Source: an uncultured Planctomycetaceae bacterium
GTDB taxonomy: Bacteria > Planctomycetota > Planctomycetia > Planctomycetales > Planctomycetaceae
Length of the DNA stretch: 32,172 nucleotides
NCBI GenBank assembly: GCA_937916515.1
Contig: CALFSX010000118.1
Coordinates: 1-32,172 of the forward strand
Direction: 5' to 3'
Each line of letters starts with the position of its first letter. Within the stretch, counting starts at the first letter, position 1. The translations under genes and the position numbers were made by a program. The notes below the pieces were generated by a model. It saw only the letters and a program-made list of their open reading frames with translations, searched no databases and was not told where the DNA came from. Below are positions 24,905-32,043 of the stretch, piece after piece.

Positions 24905-25342
24905 GTCGTCGTCTTCGACGATTGGCAGTTCGGAATTTCGTTGGCGTTCCATGGTGATCTTGCGACCACCGTTGGTGTATTCGACAAAATTCAGATACGC
25001 TCGCATCAACATCAGACCGCGTCCGCATGGGCGATCGATAAAATCGTCGGCTGTTGGATCAGGAACGTCTTCGGGGATGAAGCCTTCGCCCTGATCTTCC
25101 ACTTCCACACGCATCATTTCGTCGCCGACATCCGCGTGTACCGTAACCAGCTTGGCAACGTCGCTACCATTGCCATGTCTGATGGCATTAGTGATCGCTT
25201 CTTCCAGCGACAGTCTCATCGCGAAGATGTCCCGCATGCTGTATTCATGCTTCTCCATCAACGTCACAATCTGCTCCTGCACAGCCAACCCTTCGGTTGT
25301 GTCGCTGGGGATTGCAACGCGGATCTGCGAGACCTCAGGCAT
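24902..25342 (-). CDS. Anti-sigma factor serine kinase (RsbW/SpoIIAB-like)
   Basis: GHKL-type ATPase that in its family binds a sigma factor or phosphorylates its STAS antagonist. 146 residues from the ATG at 25342, with GGAG about 11 bases upstream; a GTG start 30 codons earlier has no ribosome site. The N box is LSLEEAITNAIRHGNG (45-60), the G1 box VEDQGEGF (81-88), and the G2 box GRGLMLM (107-113), all intact. The end is acidic (VEDDD). The antagonist gene lies 143 bases upstream on the same strand. No sigma factor or PP2C phosphatase is in the window, so the target is unknown. Confidence 0.9.
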   Translation of the reverse strand: MPEVSQIRVAIPSDTTEGLAVQEQIVTLMEKHEYSMRDIFAMRLSLEEAITNAIRHGNGSDVAKLVTVHADVGDEMMRVEVEDQGEGFIPEDVPDPTADDFIDRPCGRGLMLMRAYLNFVEYTNGGRKITMERQRNSELPIVEDDD

Positions 25343-25485
25343 GTGGGGACGTACTCCAGAATTAGGCTGGTCAGCAGCCTGACTGTTCCACTGCGAACGA
25401 CAATTGTTGCTGTATTCACGCCTCTGCGACACGTTCGCGTCGCAGTTGTCTTGAAGAAGACCTGACGGAAAGCAATCGCTGACTA

Positions 25486-25836
25486 CTAGAATTTCGACAA
25501 AGCGTCGTCAAGGTCGTCACATAGAGTCAGCACTTTGTGCAGCTGCGTGATCTTGAATACGTCCAGAATGTCTTTCTGGATGTTACACAGGGCACAGGTG
25601 CCACCAGCCGCTGAGACTTTCTTGTGCATGGTGATAAGCTTGCCCAGAGCAGCACTGGAAAGGTATTCGACCAACGAAAAGTCCAGAACGATCTGCTTGC
25701 GACCGTCCTGATCGACCAGCCCAAACAACTCCTGACCAATCTGGTCAATGTTGGCTTCGTCGAGAATTTTCTTGTCCAAAAATCGAGCGACCGTGACCGA
25801 CCCAATTTCTTCGATGTCAATACGCTGATCTGACAT
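25486..25836 (-). CDS. STAS-domain anti-sigma factor antagonist (RsbV/SpoIIAA-like)
   Basis: 116 residues, the usual length for a stand-alone STAS protein; the start has GAGG upstream. The conserved phosphorylation region is VEYLSSAALGKLI, with Ser60/Ser61 in place of the DSSG motif (the Asp is Leu here); Ser61 aligns with the phosphorylated serine. The FSLVEYLS strand and the helix after GGTCALCNIQ are typical. It should relieve inhibition by the adjacent kinase when unphosphorylated. Partner-switch pairs of this kind control stress or surface-related functions in many bacteria; here only the pair itself is visible. Confidence 0.93.
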   Translation of the reverse strand: MSDQRIDIEEIGSVTVARFLDKKILDEANIDQIGQELFGLVDQDGRKQIVLDFSLVEYLSSAALGKLITMHKKVSAAGGTCALCNIQKDILDVFKITQLHKVLTLCDDLDDALSKF

Positions 25837-26196
25837 TCAACAGCCTCAATTCAATGCTGTACTTTTCGGTTGCCGCTGACTTATACAGAAGCCCGCCGAC
25901 TGTTTGACGCCGCAAGACGATTTGCGAAGTCATAAATCATTCGTCAGGCTTCGCATCGCAAAACCTGAACTTTATTTAGCATAGCACATTAGTGCATTCG
26001 GCGGCACTGTCAAGCCGTCGATTCAGTGGAACTCCGCACGGTTTACAGCTTTTTAAGGCCACCAGGTTTCCCGGAACACATTTCCATAGCCTGGCTGATA
26101 GAGCCAGGCTGCTCAAACCGGGATTCCATGACAACCGGTAATCCAATTTTCCATCGGCACCCCAGGAATGTGGGGGAAAGCCCTGCTTATCCGATT
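25837..26196. other. Intergenic region with a hairpin
   Basis: 360 bases between the alpha/beta hydrolase stop and the STAS gene start, both on the minus strand. It holds the hairpin AGCCTGGCT-gatag-AGCCAGGCT (26088-26110), about 90 bases after the hydrolase stop, likely marking the transcript end though without a T-tract. A TATAAG near 25880-25886 (minus) could be a -10 for the STAS gene but has no good -35. No gene is seen. Confidence 0.55.
26088..26110. terminator. Hairpin downstream of the hydrolase gene
   Basis: Perfect 9-bp arms AGCCTGGCT and AGCCAGGCT with a 5-base loop. It follows the minus-strand hydrolase stop. No run of T follows, so termination is not certain. Confidence 0.5.
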
Positions 26197-27180
26197 TTAC
26201 GCAACGGAGGGCCGAGAGCACGAAACTTCAAGGCTGCCAAGTTCGGCAGTCGGGCACAGCGTTTTGTGAAAATGGGTTATCAGCTTCAGGTCGTAAGCTG
26301 TGGAAGCCACTTCTCGTGATTTGTTGTGCCTGGCTTTTTCAACCAGCCAAACGCAATCTGTGGCCTGCAGGCAGTTGGCGATGTGTTGCGTAACAACTGG
26401 AGTGACGTACGAATCGCGATTTCCGGAGATCAACAGCACGGGGTGTCGAATGTTGGCAGCTTCACGTTCAAGGTGCACATAGCGGCAGCCGTTTTTTCGT
26501 TCGCTAAGCCGGACAGCTTGTCGCAACGTAAATTCAACGTGCCATGCCGGCAATTTGCTGAAGAACCAGTCTGGAACGATATAGCGAGAATAGCGGGAAA
26601 TGAAGCTCTTCAGCATCCCCATGGTGCTGTAGGCGCCATCGGTGACCGCAGAAGTGATTTGTGGAAATCGACAGGCCGCAACAAGAGCCGCCGCGCCGCC
26701 TCGGCTGACTCCGAATATTCCCAAGGGAAGGTGGTTAAGATTCGGGGCCTGTTTCACAAACTTCAAAACCGCTTCAATGTCGGCGATTTCGGATTCTGTC
26801 ACCCAGTGGCGAGGCGTGTCGGTTTGCAGATGGTTAGCGTGAATGTCTCGAAATTCGAACGAAAGCACGGCGAATCCGGCTTCCACAAGACCGCTGCAAT
26901 AGTGTTCTGCCGACCAATGGTCGGCGCGAAGTTCCGGGCAGAAAATGATCAGGCCGATCGGATTGCCAGAAGGGCTGTGCAGGCTGGCTTTCAGGTTGTT
27001 AGAACCGTCAAACGGAATCGAAAGCTGTAAAGCAGACCTGCTGGATGCAGAATGGGCCGCTCCAAACAGCGGAACGTTTTCGAACAGCCGGCAAATCCGA
27101 CGCGAGGCGAATTGGCGATAGCCAATGTCTGCCATAATCAGCAGCACGGCTACGGACGTAATTGTCCAAACAAACGCCAC
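26197..27180 (-). CDS. Membrane-anchored alpha/beta hydrolase
   Basis: 327 residues from a GTG start with the strong ribosome site GGAGG. An N-terminal span (~4-20) anchors it, with the hydrolase domain from ~60. The nucleophile elbow is FGVSRGG (Ser159), the acid Asp256 in ISGNRDSYV, and the His285 in KARHNKS, giving a complete triad. IIFCPELRADHWS is likely the oxyanion/cap region. This looks like a serine esterase or peptidase of the BAAT/dienelactone-like group; the substrate is unknown. It lies 111 bases downstream of fabF on the same strand, so it may belong to the lipid-synthesis cluster, perhaps as a thioesterase or deacylase; that role is inferred from position only. Confidence 0.87.
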   Translation of the reverse strand: MAFVWTITSVAVLLIMADIGYRQFASRRICRLFENVPLFGAAHSASSRSALQLSIPFDGSNNLKASLHSPSGNPIGLIIFCPELRADHWSAEHYCSGLVEAGFAVLSFEFRDIHANHLQTDTPRHWVTESEIADIEAVLKFVKQAPNLNHLPLGIFGVSRGGAAALVAACRFPQITSAVTDGAYSTMGMLKSFISRYSRYIVPDWFFSKLPAWHVEFTLRQAVRLSERKNGCRYVHLEREAANIRHPVLLISGNRDSYVTPVVTQHIANCLQATDCVWLVEKARHNKSREVASTAYDLKLITHFHKTLCPTAELGSLEVSCSRPSVA

Positions 27181-27291
27181 GGTATCCTCCGCCGATTCAC
27201 GCCCTTTGTTTCGTGTGATTCAGGTCATGCCGACCCACGCGAATGGCATGCTAGCTGCGAAATTGCCCTTCAGGAACCCCCATTTGCAAAC

Positions 27292-28578
27292 CTAAGCGGC
27301 AAAATCTGAGATGATCAGCGAAACGTTCTGGCCACCGAATCCGAAACTATTGGACAAACAGGTGCTGACCTTCTTTTGTCGAGCTTCGTTTGGAATGTAG
27401 TCCAGGTCGCACGCTGGGTCGGGAGTGCTGTAGTTCATTGTTGGCGGAAGAACGCCGTCACGCATGGCCAGCAGGCAGGCAATGGCTTCTACGCTGCCAG
27501 CCGCAGCAATCAGGTGTCCCAGCATGCTTTTGATGCTGGAAACAGGAGTATTGTACGCGTGTTCACCCAAGCCGCCTTTAACCGCCTTGGTTTCCACCTG
27601 ATCGTTGACTTTTGTGCTGGTTCCGTGTGCGTTGACATAGCCAACCTGTTCCGGATTTACTTCAGCGTCTTTCAAAGCCATTTTGATGCAGGCGATGGCT
27701 CCGCGACCGTCCGGGTGAATGTCGGTAATGCGATAGGCATCAGCCGTTGAACCGTAGCCTTTGATTTCGCCGTAAATCTGAGCTCCACGTGCTTTTGCGT
27801 GTTCCAGTTCTTCCAGAATCAGCATGCCGGCACCTTCGCCGATAACGAACCCGTCGCGGTTCAGGTCGAATGGGCGAGACGCTCCTTGCGGGTCTTCGTT
27901 ATGTTCAGACAACGCGGTCAACAGATTGAAGCCCGTCAGCCCGAACGGGTGAATCATGCTGTGAGCACCGCCGGACAACATCGCGTCGGCGTCGCCTCGA
28001 CGAATGATTTCACTGGCTTCGCCAATCGCCTGACTGGACGCCGCACAGGCGGTAAGGCAGTTCAGGTTTGGTCCCTGAGCGTTGAACAGGCTGGCCAGGT
28101 GAGCGGCCGGCATGTTGGGTTCCAGTTCCAGTTCGAACTTGGGGTTCATGGACACCAGAAACTCTTTGGTGAAGCGTTCCAGGTCGACGTCGCCATTTTT
28201 GTTGGCGTTGGCCACAAGGCTCATAAACTGGATAAAGTCCTGCTGACCTTCGCCCGCACCCAGATAGACGCCCAGTCGAGCAGGGTCGAAGGATGAAGAA
28301 TCGGAGATGCCCGAATCTTTCATGGCCTGCGAGGCGGCTCCGATAGCGAAGCGGATATTCCGACCGGCATCGGCAAAACGCGACGGATCGGGAACGTAGG
28401 AATCGAAGTCGAAATTACGAACTTCGGCAGCAAAGCGAGTCGGAAAATTGCTGGCATCGAAGTGAGTAATCGGGCCTACTCCACTGCGGCCTTCCAGCAG
28501 TCCGGACCACATTTCGTCAATGCTGTTTCCCAATGGAGTGACGCAGCCAATTCCGGTAACAACCACTCGACGCTTCAT
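27292..28578 (-). CDS. fabF: 3-oxoacyl-ACP synthase II (FabF-type ketosynthase)
   Basis: Condenses malonyl-ACP with acyl-ACP. 428 residues from MKRRVVVTGIG; an ATG one codon earlier is equally possible and AAAGAG lies upstream. The catalytic Cys178 (CLTACAASSQ), His318 (NAHGTST) and His355 (SMLGHLIAAAG) are intact, with Lys350. GFGGQNVSLI closes the fold as usual. It is about 15 residues longer than E. coli FabF, mostly around 110-155 (FMSLVANANKNGDVDLERF). It lies 72 bases after the FabZ-like gene at the end of a FabZ-FabG-ACP-FabZ-FabF series. Genomes usually hold another FabF for bulk lipid, so this could be a specialised copy. Confidence 0.93.
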   Translation of the reverse strand: MKRRVVVTGIGCVTPLGNSIDEMWSGLLEGRSGVGPITHFDASNFPTRFAAEVRNFDFDSYVPDPSRFADAGRNIRFAIGAASQAMKDSGISDSSSFDPARLGVYLGAGEGQQDFIQFMSLVANANKNGDVDLERFTKEFLVSMNPKFELELEPNMPAAHLASLFNAQGPNLNCLTACAASSQAIGEASEIIRRGDADAMLSGGAHSMIHPFGLTGFNLLTALSEHNEDPQGASRPFDLNRDGFVIGEGAGMLILEELEHAKARGAQIYGEIKGYGSTADAYRITDIHPDGRGAIACIKMALKDAEVNPEQVGYVNAHGTSTKVNDQVETKAVKGGLGEHAYNTPVSSIKSMLGHLIAAAGSVEAIACLLAMRDGVLPPTMNYSTPDPACDLDYIPNEARQKKVSTCLSNSFGFGGQNVSLIISDFAA

Positions 28579-28650
28579 CATTTTTCTCTTTGCAATTTGT
28601 ATCAATTAGTTCTGCATTCATCTGCGGCGGCGATGCTTCGCCCGCGGAAT

Positions 28651-29139
28651 TCAGGACGCAGATTCTCCGGTGCCAGCCTTGCCGACGGTCAGAATGTCCA
28701 GCAGGTTCATTTTAAACACAAAGTTCTTCTGGTCGATGCGGCTAAGCTGCGGATCGTCCGACGAAAGGTGAACGAACACGATTTCGGCTTCGGCAACAAG
28801 GCGATCTTCGACAGTTGCCACAACTTTGACCGAACCGCCTTCTTCTCGAGCATCTTCCAAAGTGGCAGAATAAATTAACTGGTCACCTGGGCACGCCCAA
28901 CTGTGGAATTCCACTTTGGGAACTTTGGCCAGAATGACGTTGTATTGAAAATCGTTTTTTTCACCCAGCAAAATGCCACCGGTTTGAGCCATGCCTTCAA
29001 TCATTAAAGACGCGGGCATCACGGGAAAGCCGGGGAAGTGGTCGTGAAGGTGCTCTTCTGCAAGAGACACATTCTTGACCGCTTTAGCGGACTCACCGGA
29101 ATTGAACTCGATGAATTTATCAACCCAATACCAACGCAT
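28651..29139 (-). CDS. fabZ: FabZ/FabA-type 3-hydroxyacyl-ACP dehydratase-like protein
   Basis: Hot-dog fold, 162 residues. The catalytic pair is His34 in HDHFPGFPVMP and Glu48 in SLMIEGMAQ. The usual Gly of the PG turn is Ala here (MPAS). VEFHSWACPGDQLIYSATL corresponds to the second half of the fold. The C-terminus (~130-162) extends beyond FabZ and has no recognised function. It is a paralogue of the protein at 30932-31417: both begin with a short lead to VDxxxEL/EF and share KNVSLAEE and DHFPGF. One of the two could act as a different-length or non-dehydrating hot-dog protein. Confidence 0.9.
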   Translation of the reverse strand: MRWYWVDKFIEFNSGESAKAVKNVSLAEEHLHDHFPGFPVMPASLMIEGMAQTGGILLGEKNDFQYNVILAKVPKVEFHSWACPGDQLIYSATLEDAREEGGSVKVVATVEDRLVAEAEIVFVHLSSDDPQLSRIDQKNFVFKMNLLDILTVGKAGTGESAS

Positions 29140-29257
29140 CGAATACTGCCTTGATCGAAGACTGCCTTAAGCGAATACAACACTGATGGTTCGGCGACAA
29201 AAAATCAGACCACCTGAGGGCTCGAGAGCTTGTCGTTTCATGAAGTGTAAGACTGAT

Positions 29258-29291
29258 CTGAGGCCGGCAGAATGCATTATGCCGACCTCAG
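29258..29291. terminator. Strong hairpin between ACP and FabZ-like genes
   Basis: CTGAGGCCGGCA (29258-29269) pairs with TGCCGACCTCAG (29280-29291), with one mismatch (a G-U pair in the minus-strand RNA) over 12 bp and a 10-base loop. On the minus strand it lies about 90 bases after the ACP stop and ends 119 bases before the FabZ-like start. It could lower downstream expression relative to ACP. Confidence 0.5.
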
Positions 29292-29352
29292 AAATCGTAG
29301 TCCTGCGAACAACGCGGGGAACTTGCCCGATTGTTCATTTACCGGGGCTTGT

Positions 29353-29375
29353 ACCGCTGCATCAGATGCAGCGGT
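29353..29375. terminator. Perfect 11-bp palindrome just after the ACP stop
   Basis: ACCGCTGCATC-A-GATGCAGCGGT, seven bases beyond the ACP stop on the minus strand. The arms are perfect. No T-tract follows, so it is more likely an mRNA 3'-end stabiliser or partial terminator. Confidence 0.55.
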
Positions 29376-29382
29376 CAATTGA

Positions 29383-29769
29383 CTAGCCCAGGCGAGAAGC
29401 AATGAATTTGCCAATCATGTCGACAGTGAACAGATCCGGGATCTTGCTGACCTGTGGATCCTGAGCGAACTTATCCACATCAGCGTGTGGCATCTTTTCG
29501 CGAAGTTGAGCGATACCGTCAGCGGTAACTTTTCCGTCTGCAACAAAGCCCGAATCAGCAACTGCAAGATTCTCTGGGAACAGTTCGCCGCGAGGAATCT
29601 TAATGTCGAAGTTCTTTTCAAGTCGAAAAACGATATCAAGAAAGTCGATTGATTCTGCGCCAAGATCGCCAATCAACGTGGCTTCAGGAGTGACTTCGTC
29701 GTCATCTACTCCCAGTGCGTCGACTAGTGTTTCCTGAACCTTCTCAAAGATCTCTTCAGAGGATGCCAT
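29383..29769 (-). CDS. acpP: Acyl carrier protein, long form
   Basis: Carries the growing acyl chain on phosphopantetheine. 128 residues from the ATG at 29769, with AAGGAG in front; the frame upstream looks non-coding. The attachment site is GDLGAESIDFLDIVFRLE with Ser40. The canonical ACP is ~78 residues; here about 45 extra residues (ELFPENLAVADSGFVADGK and the following IAQLREKMPHADV) lie between helix II and the last helix (FTVDMIGKFIASRLG). This longer type is known next to ketosynthases in dedicated clusters; which product is made is unknown. It lies between fabG and a FabZ-like gene, with hairpins on both sides, as expected for a highly expressed ACP. Confidence 0.92.
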   Translation of the reverse strand: MASSEEIFEKVQETLVDALGVDDDEVTPEATLIGDLGAESIDFLDIVFRLEKNFDIKIPRGELFPENLAVADSGFVADGKVTADGIAQLREKMPHADVDKFAQDPQVSKIPDLFTVDMIGKFIASRLG

Positions 29770-29908
29770 CAAAAACGTCTCCTTTTGTCGCACCTTCTTG
29801 AGTGCAGACGAGGACTCACCGCCGAACCCAGCAACCTGTTTGGCCAGGCGATGATGGCGAAACATGGTGTTTATAAAAATTCTTCGAAGCCCCCAAGCCT
29901 CGAAAAAT

Positions 29909-29929
29909 GGTCCGCAGAGTCTACGGACC
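29909..29929. terminator. Hairpin in the fabG-ACP gap
   Basis: GGTCCG (29909-29914) and CGGACC (29924-29929) with a nine-base loop. It lies 140 bases upstream of the ACP start on the minus strand. It may be a leader structure; evidence is modest. Confidence 0.35.
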
Positions 29930-30011
29930 GCGTCTCCAAAAATCGACCACGAAGCTCGCGGAAGGAAGACCTGCATGCCAGTTTTCGGCCAGAATCGTCT
30001 CCGAGACTCGC

Positions 30012-30029
30012 CGAAAACCTCGGTTTTCG
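30012..30029. terminator. Hairpin immediately after the fabG stop
   Basis: CGAAAACC (30012-30019) and GGTTTTCG (30022-30029) around TC, three bases beyond the fabG stop on the minus strand. No T-tract follows. It may separate fabG from the ACP unit. Confidence 0.45.
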
Positions 30030-30032
30030 TGA

Positions 30033-30785
30033 TTAAATGCCGCCCAAAGTCAAACCACCGTCAACTTTGAGAATCTGCCCTGTCACGTACGAAGAAGACT
30101 CCTGAGCGAAGAACAACACCGCATTTGCGATGTCTTCCGGCAGACCAAGTCGACGAGCCGGGATCTTTTTCTTGATCTCAGCCCCCGCCATTTCAACCAC
30201 AGCTTCCGTCATATCTGTCTGAATAAAGCCCGGAGCAACCGCGTTGGCAGTAATTCCTCGGCGAGCCAATTCTGTGGCAATGCAGCGAGTAAAGCCTTCG
30301 ACGCCGCCTTTGCTGGCCGCATAGTTTGCCTGACCCGGATTACTGACATCAGCCGCAACACTGGACATGTTTATGATGCGTCCGTATCGCTGAGACATCA
30401 TCTGACGCGTTACTGATTGGCAGAAGTTGAACACGCTGGTCAGGTTTGTGTCGATGACAGCCTGCCACTGATTGGAATCCATAGTTGCCAGCAGGCCGTC
30501 TTTAATGATGCCCGCATTGTTGACAAGAATGTCCAGGCTGCCCCACATCTCAACAACGTCGTTGATAACTTTCTCTGCCGCTGCTTTGTCACAGACGTCG
30601 GCCTGAAAAGCCTTCACTTCAAAACCCAAAGCTGCTTGAGCCGCAACAATTTCGTCAGCCGCTGTTGAGCTGGAGTTGTAGACGAAGGCAACTTTGGCAC
30701 CGTCTGCCGCAAGCTTTTCCACAATCGCTCGGCCAATACCACGGCTTCCACCCGTCACCAGTGCGACACGTCCATTAAGACTCAT
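30033..30785 (-). CDS. fabG: 3-oxoacyl-ACP reductase (FabG-type SDR)
   Basis: NADPH-dependent reductase of the elongation cycle. 250 residues from MSLNGRVALVTGG, chosen because it aligns with the usual FabG start; an ATG three codons earlier has no room for a ribosome site. Motifs are TGGSRGIG (cofactor), NNAGI, the active-site Asn (DTNLTSVFN), Ser in NMSSVAADVSNPGQ, and YAASK. The C-terminal VTGQILKVDGG is typical. It lies 146 bases downstream of the second FabZ-like gene and 263 bases upstream of the ACP gene on the same strand. Confidence 0.95.
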   Translation of the reverse strand: MSLNGRVALVTGGSRGIGRAIVEKLAADGAKVAFVYNSSSTAADEIVAAQAALGFEVKAFQADVCDKAAAEKVINDVVEMWGSLDILVNNAGIIKDGLLATMDSNQWQAVIDTNLTSVFNFCQSVTRQMMSQRYGRIINMSSVAADVSNPGQANYAASKGGVEGFTRCIATELARRGITANAVAPGFIQTDMTEAVVEMAGAEIKKKIPARRLGLPEDIANAVLFFAQESSSYVTGQILKVDGGLTLGGI

Positions 30786-30931
30786 TTGAATCATCTTTCG
30801 AATTGATAGTTATTCCGCAGCGAAAATAGCTACAGTCAGGCGTTTCCACCACAGAACAAATTTGCAACTTGCTCATCGCTTGACGGCAAGAATTTACTAA
30901 CAAAGAAGCGTCTCACAAAGGCAGCCGCAAC

Positions 30932-31417
30932 TTACACAGACCGTAAAGCATCTGGACGAATCTGCTCAAAAAGCTCTTTCATCGAAGCCTGAATCCGTTC
31001 GTCTGCACTGGCCATGTCGGGCCTGTAATTGAACAGGTTTTGCTTCGATAGAATGATCTTCGCACTCACCGCAGACAGTTCGCCGACGGTGCCTGCAGCG
31101 ACAAAGCTGGCAGTGTCTGCGTCGTTCTTCTTTAGGGTTGCGGTGATCTTTAATGTCTGACCAGGCTTCAGAAAGTTGTTGAACTTTACAGCCTTCGCCT
31201 GCTTCAACAACAACGTGCTGAATGCAAAGTCGTCGGTGACGCGCGACAGCCAGGCACAGCTTTGCACCATTGCCTCAACCATCAACACTCCCGGCAATAC
31301 AGAAAAGCCCGGAAAGTGGTCCTGAAGGTACTCTTCAGCCAGTGAGACATTTTTTATTGTAGAAATCGATTCACCGACAGATAGCTCAGTGATACGATCG
31401 ACGAGGCAGAATTTCAT
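30932..31417 (-). CDS. fabZ: FabZ-like hot-dog protein, second paralogue
   Basis: 161 residues. The pair His34 (QDHFPGFSVLPG) and Glu48 (VLMVEAMVQ) is intact, and here the PG turn is normal. It shares length and layout with the protein at 28651-29139, but the middle and C-terminus (ASADERIQASMKELFEQIRPDALRSV) have diverged. It is the first gene of the series; a promoter-like pair lies about 100 bases upstream. Two dehydratase-type proteins in one cluster suggest handling of different chain lengths or a double-bond-setting step. Confidence 0.9.
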   Translation of the reverse strand: MKFCLVDRITELSVGESISTIKNVSLAEEYLQDHFPGFSVLPGVLMVEAMVQSCAWLSRVTDDFAFSTLLLKQAKAVKFNNFLKPGQTLKITATLKKNDADTASFVAAGTVGELSAVSAKIILSKQNLFNYRPDMASADERIQASMKELFEQIRPDALRSV

Positions 31418-31518
31418 GGTTTGCTGACTAATGGGTCAGGATGTTTAAGCGTGAAATCAGGTTCCCATCCGTACACCTCGCGAACGGATATGTCCGGGAA
31501 AGGCTGGAAGGCTGCGCA

Positions 31519-31547
31519 ACTATAGCCACTGAAATTTTTACCTACAA
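31519..31547 (-). promoter_or_regulatory. Candidate promoter for the fatty-acid synthesis cluster
   Basis: On the minus strand TTGTAG (31542-31547), 17 bases, then TATAGT (31519-31524). The -10 matches the sigma-70 consensus at five of six positions, the -35 at three. The start would be ~95 bases before the FabZ-like ATG. Confidence 0.4.
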
Positions 31548-31758
31548 TCAAAGTATGGAAATGTGAGTCGGAATTTTCCGCCTCAGTGTTGTGCCGCCTT
31601 CATTTGTTGGAAAAACAGTTCAGCTTACCCAGTCCGCTTAGTTTCATTCTTGCCAAAAGAAATTCTCGAATCTTCAAAGGCGGGAAACTTGCCGCAGATC
31701 GACGCGACTTAGTGGCACCAATTGCCATAAACCAACACACTACCGTAATCGTTAGAAC

Positions 31759-31788
31759 TTGACACGGGCAAGTAAAACACTGCATTAT
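31759..31788 (+). promoter_or_regulatory. Candidate distal promoter for the cysteine-rich gene
   Basis: A perfect TTGACA (31759-31764), 18 bases, then CATTAT (31783-31788, four of six). It would give a leader of ~250 bases. Confidence 0.4.
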
Positions 31789-31808
31789 CTGTATTTTACC
31801 TAACTTGC

Positions 31809-31838
31809 TTGTGTTACCGAAATGCCCCATGCTATAGT
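31809..31838 (+). promoter_or_regulatory. Candidate proximal promoter for the cysteine-rich gene
   Basis: TTGTGT (31809-31814), 18 bases, then TATAGT (31833-31838, five of six). It is the better -10 of the two and would give a leader of ~200 bases. Confidence 0.4.
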
Positions 31839-31878
31839 CCGGTGACGTGTTTGGGCAACGCCCTGAGGGGTTCTCGAA

Positions 31879-31909
31879 ACATTCACGTTGGCTTCATTTG
31901 GGTGAATGT
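31879..31909. promoter_or_regulatory. Leader hairpin 1 of the cysteine-rich gene
   Basis: ACATTCAC (31879-31886) and GTGAATGT (31902-31909), perfect 8-bp arms around 15 bases. CACGTTGG occurs here (31884) and again at 31922-31931, suggesting a duplicated leader block. Confidence 0.4.
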
Positions 31910-32005
31910 GGGCCGAAATCATCCACGTTGGGCTCATCGTTACTGAAGTTCTACATTTGTATGTGAGTTTGCACGGGGGGCGTTCTCCGTGACATTTCAG
32001 ATTCT

Positions 32006-32022
32006 GAATCAATTTGTGATTC
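32006..32022. promoter_or_regulatory. Leader hairpin 2, adjacent to the ribosome site
   Basis: GAATCA (32006-32011) and TGATTC (32017-32022) with a 5-base loop, ending four bases before the GGAGGGG ribosome site (32027-32033). It could influence translation start or transcript stability. Confidence 0.35.
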
Positions 32023-32043
32023 AATTGGAGGGGTTAATTGAAC

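Larger units (their letters stand above)
31418..32043. other. Divergent intergenic region with promoters and long leader
   Basis: 626 bases, AT-richer than the coding parts. Leftward: a promoter-like pair for the FabZ-like gene (31519-31547). Rightward: two promoter-like pairs for the cysteine-rich gene (31759-31788; 31809-31838), then a leader of about 200 bases with hairpins at 31879-31909 and 32006-32022. No gene is seen; a frame at 31600-31830 lacks a ribosome site. Confidence 0.6.

Noticed and set aside
29785-30036. Plus-strand frame in the fabG-ACP gap
   Set aside because: Composition is Arg/Ser/Pro-rich and it overlaps hairpins; no ribosome site.
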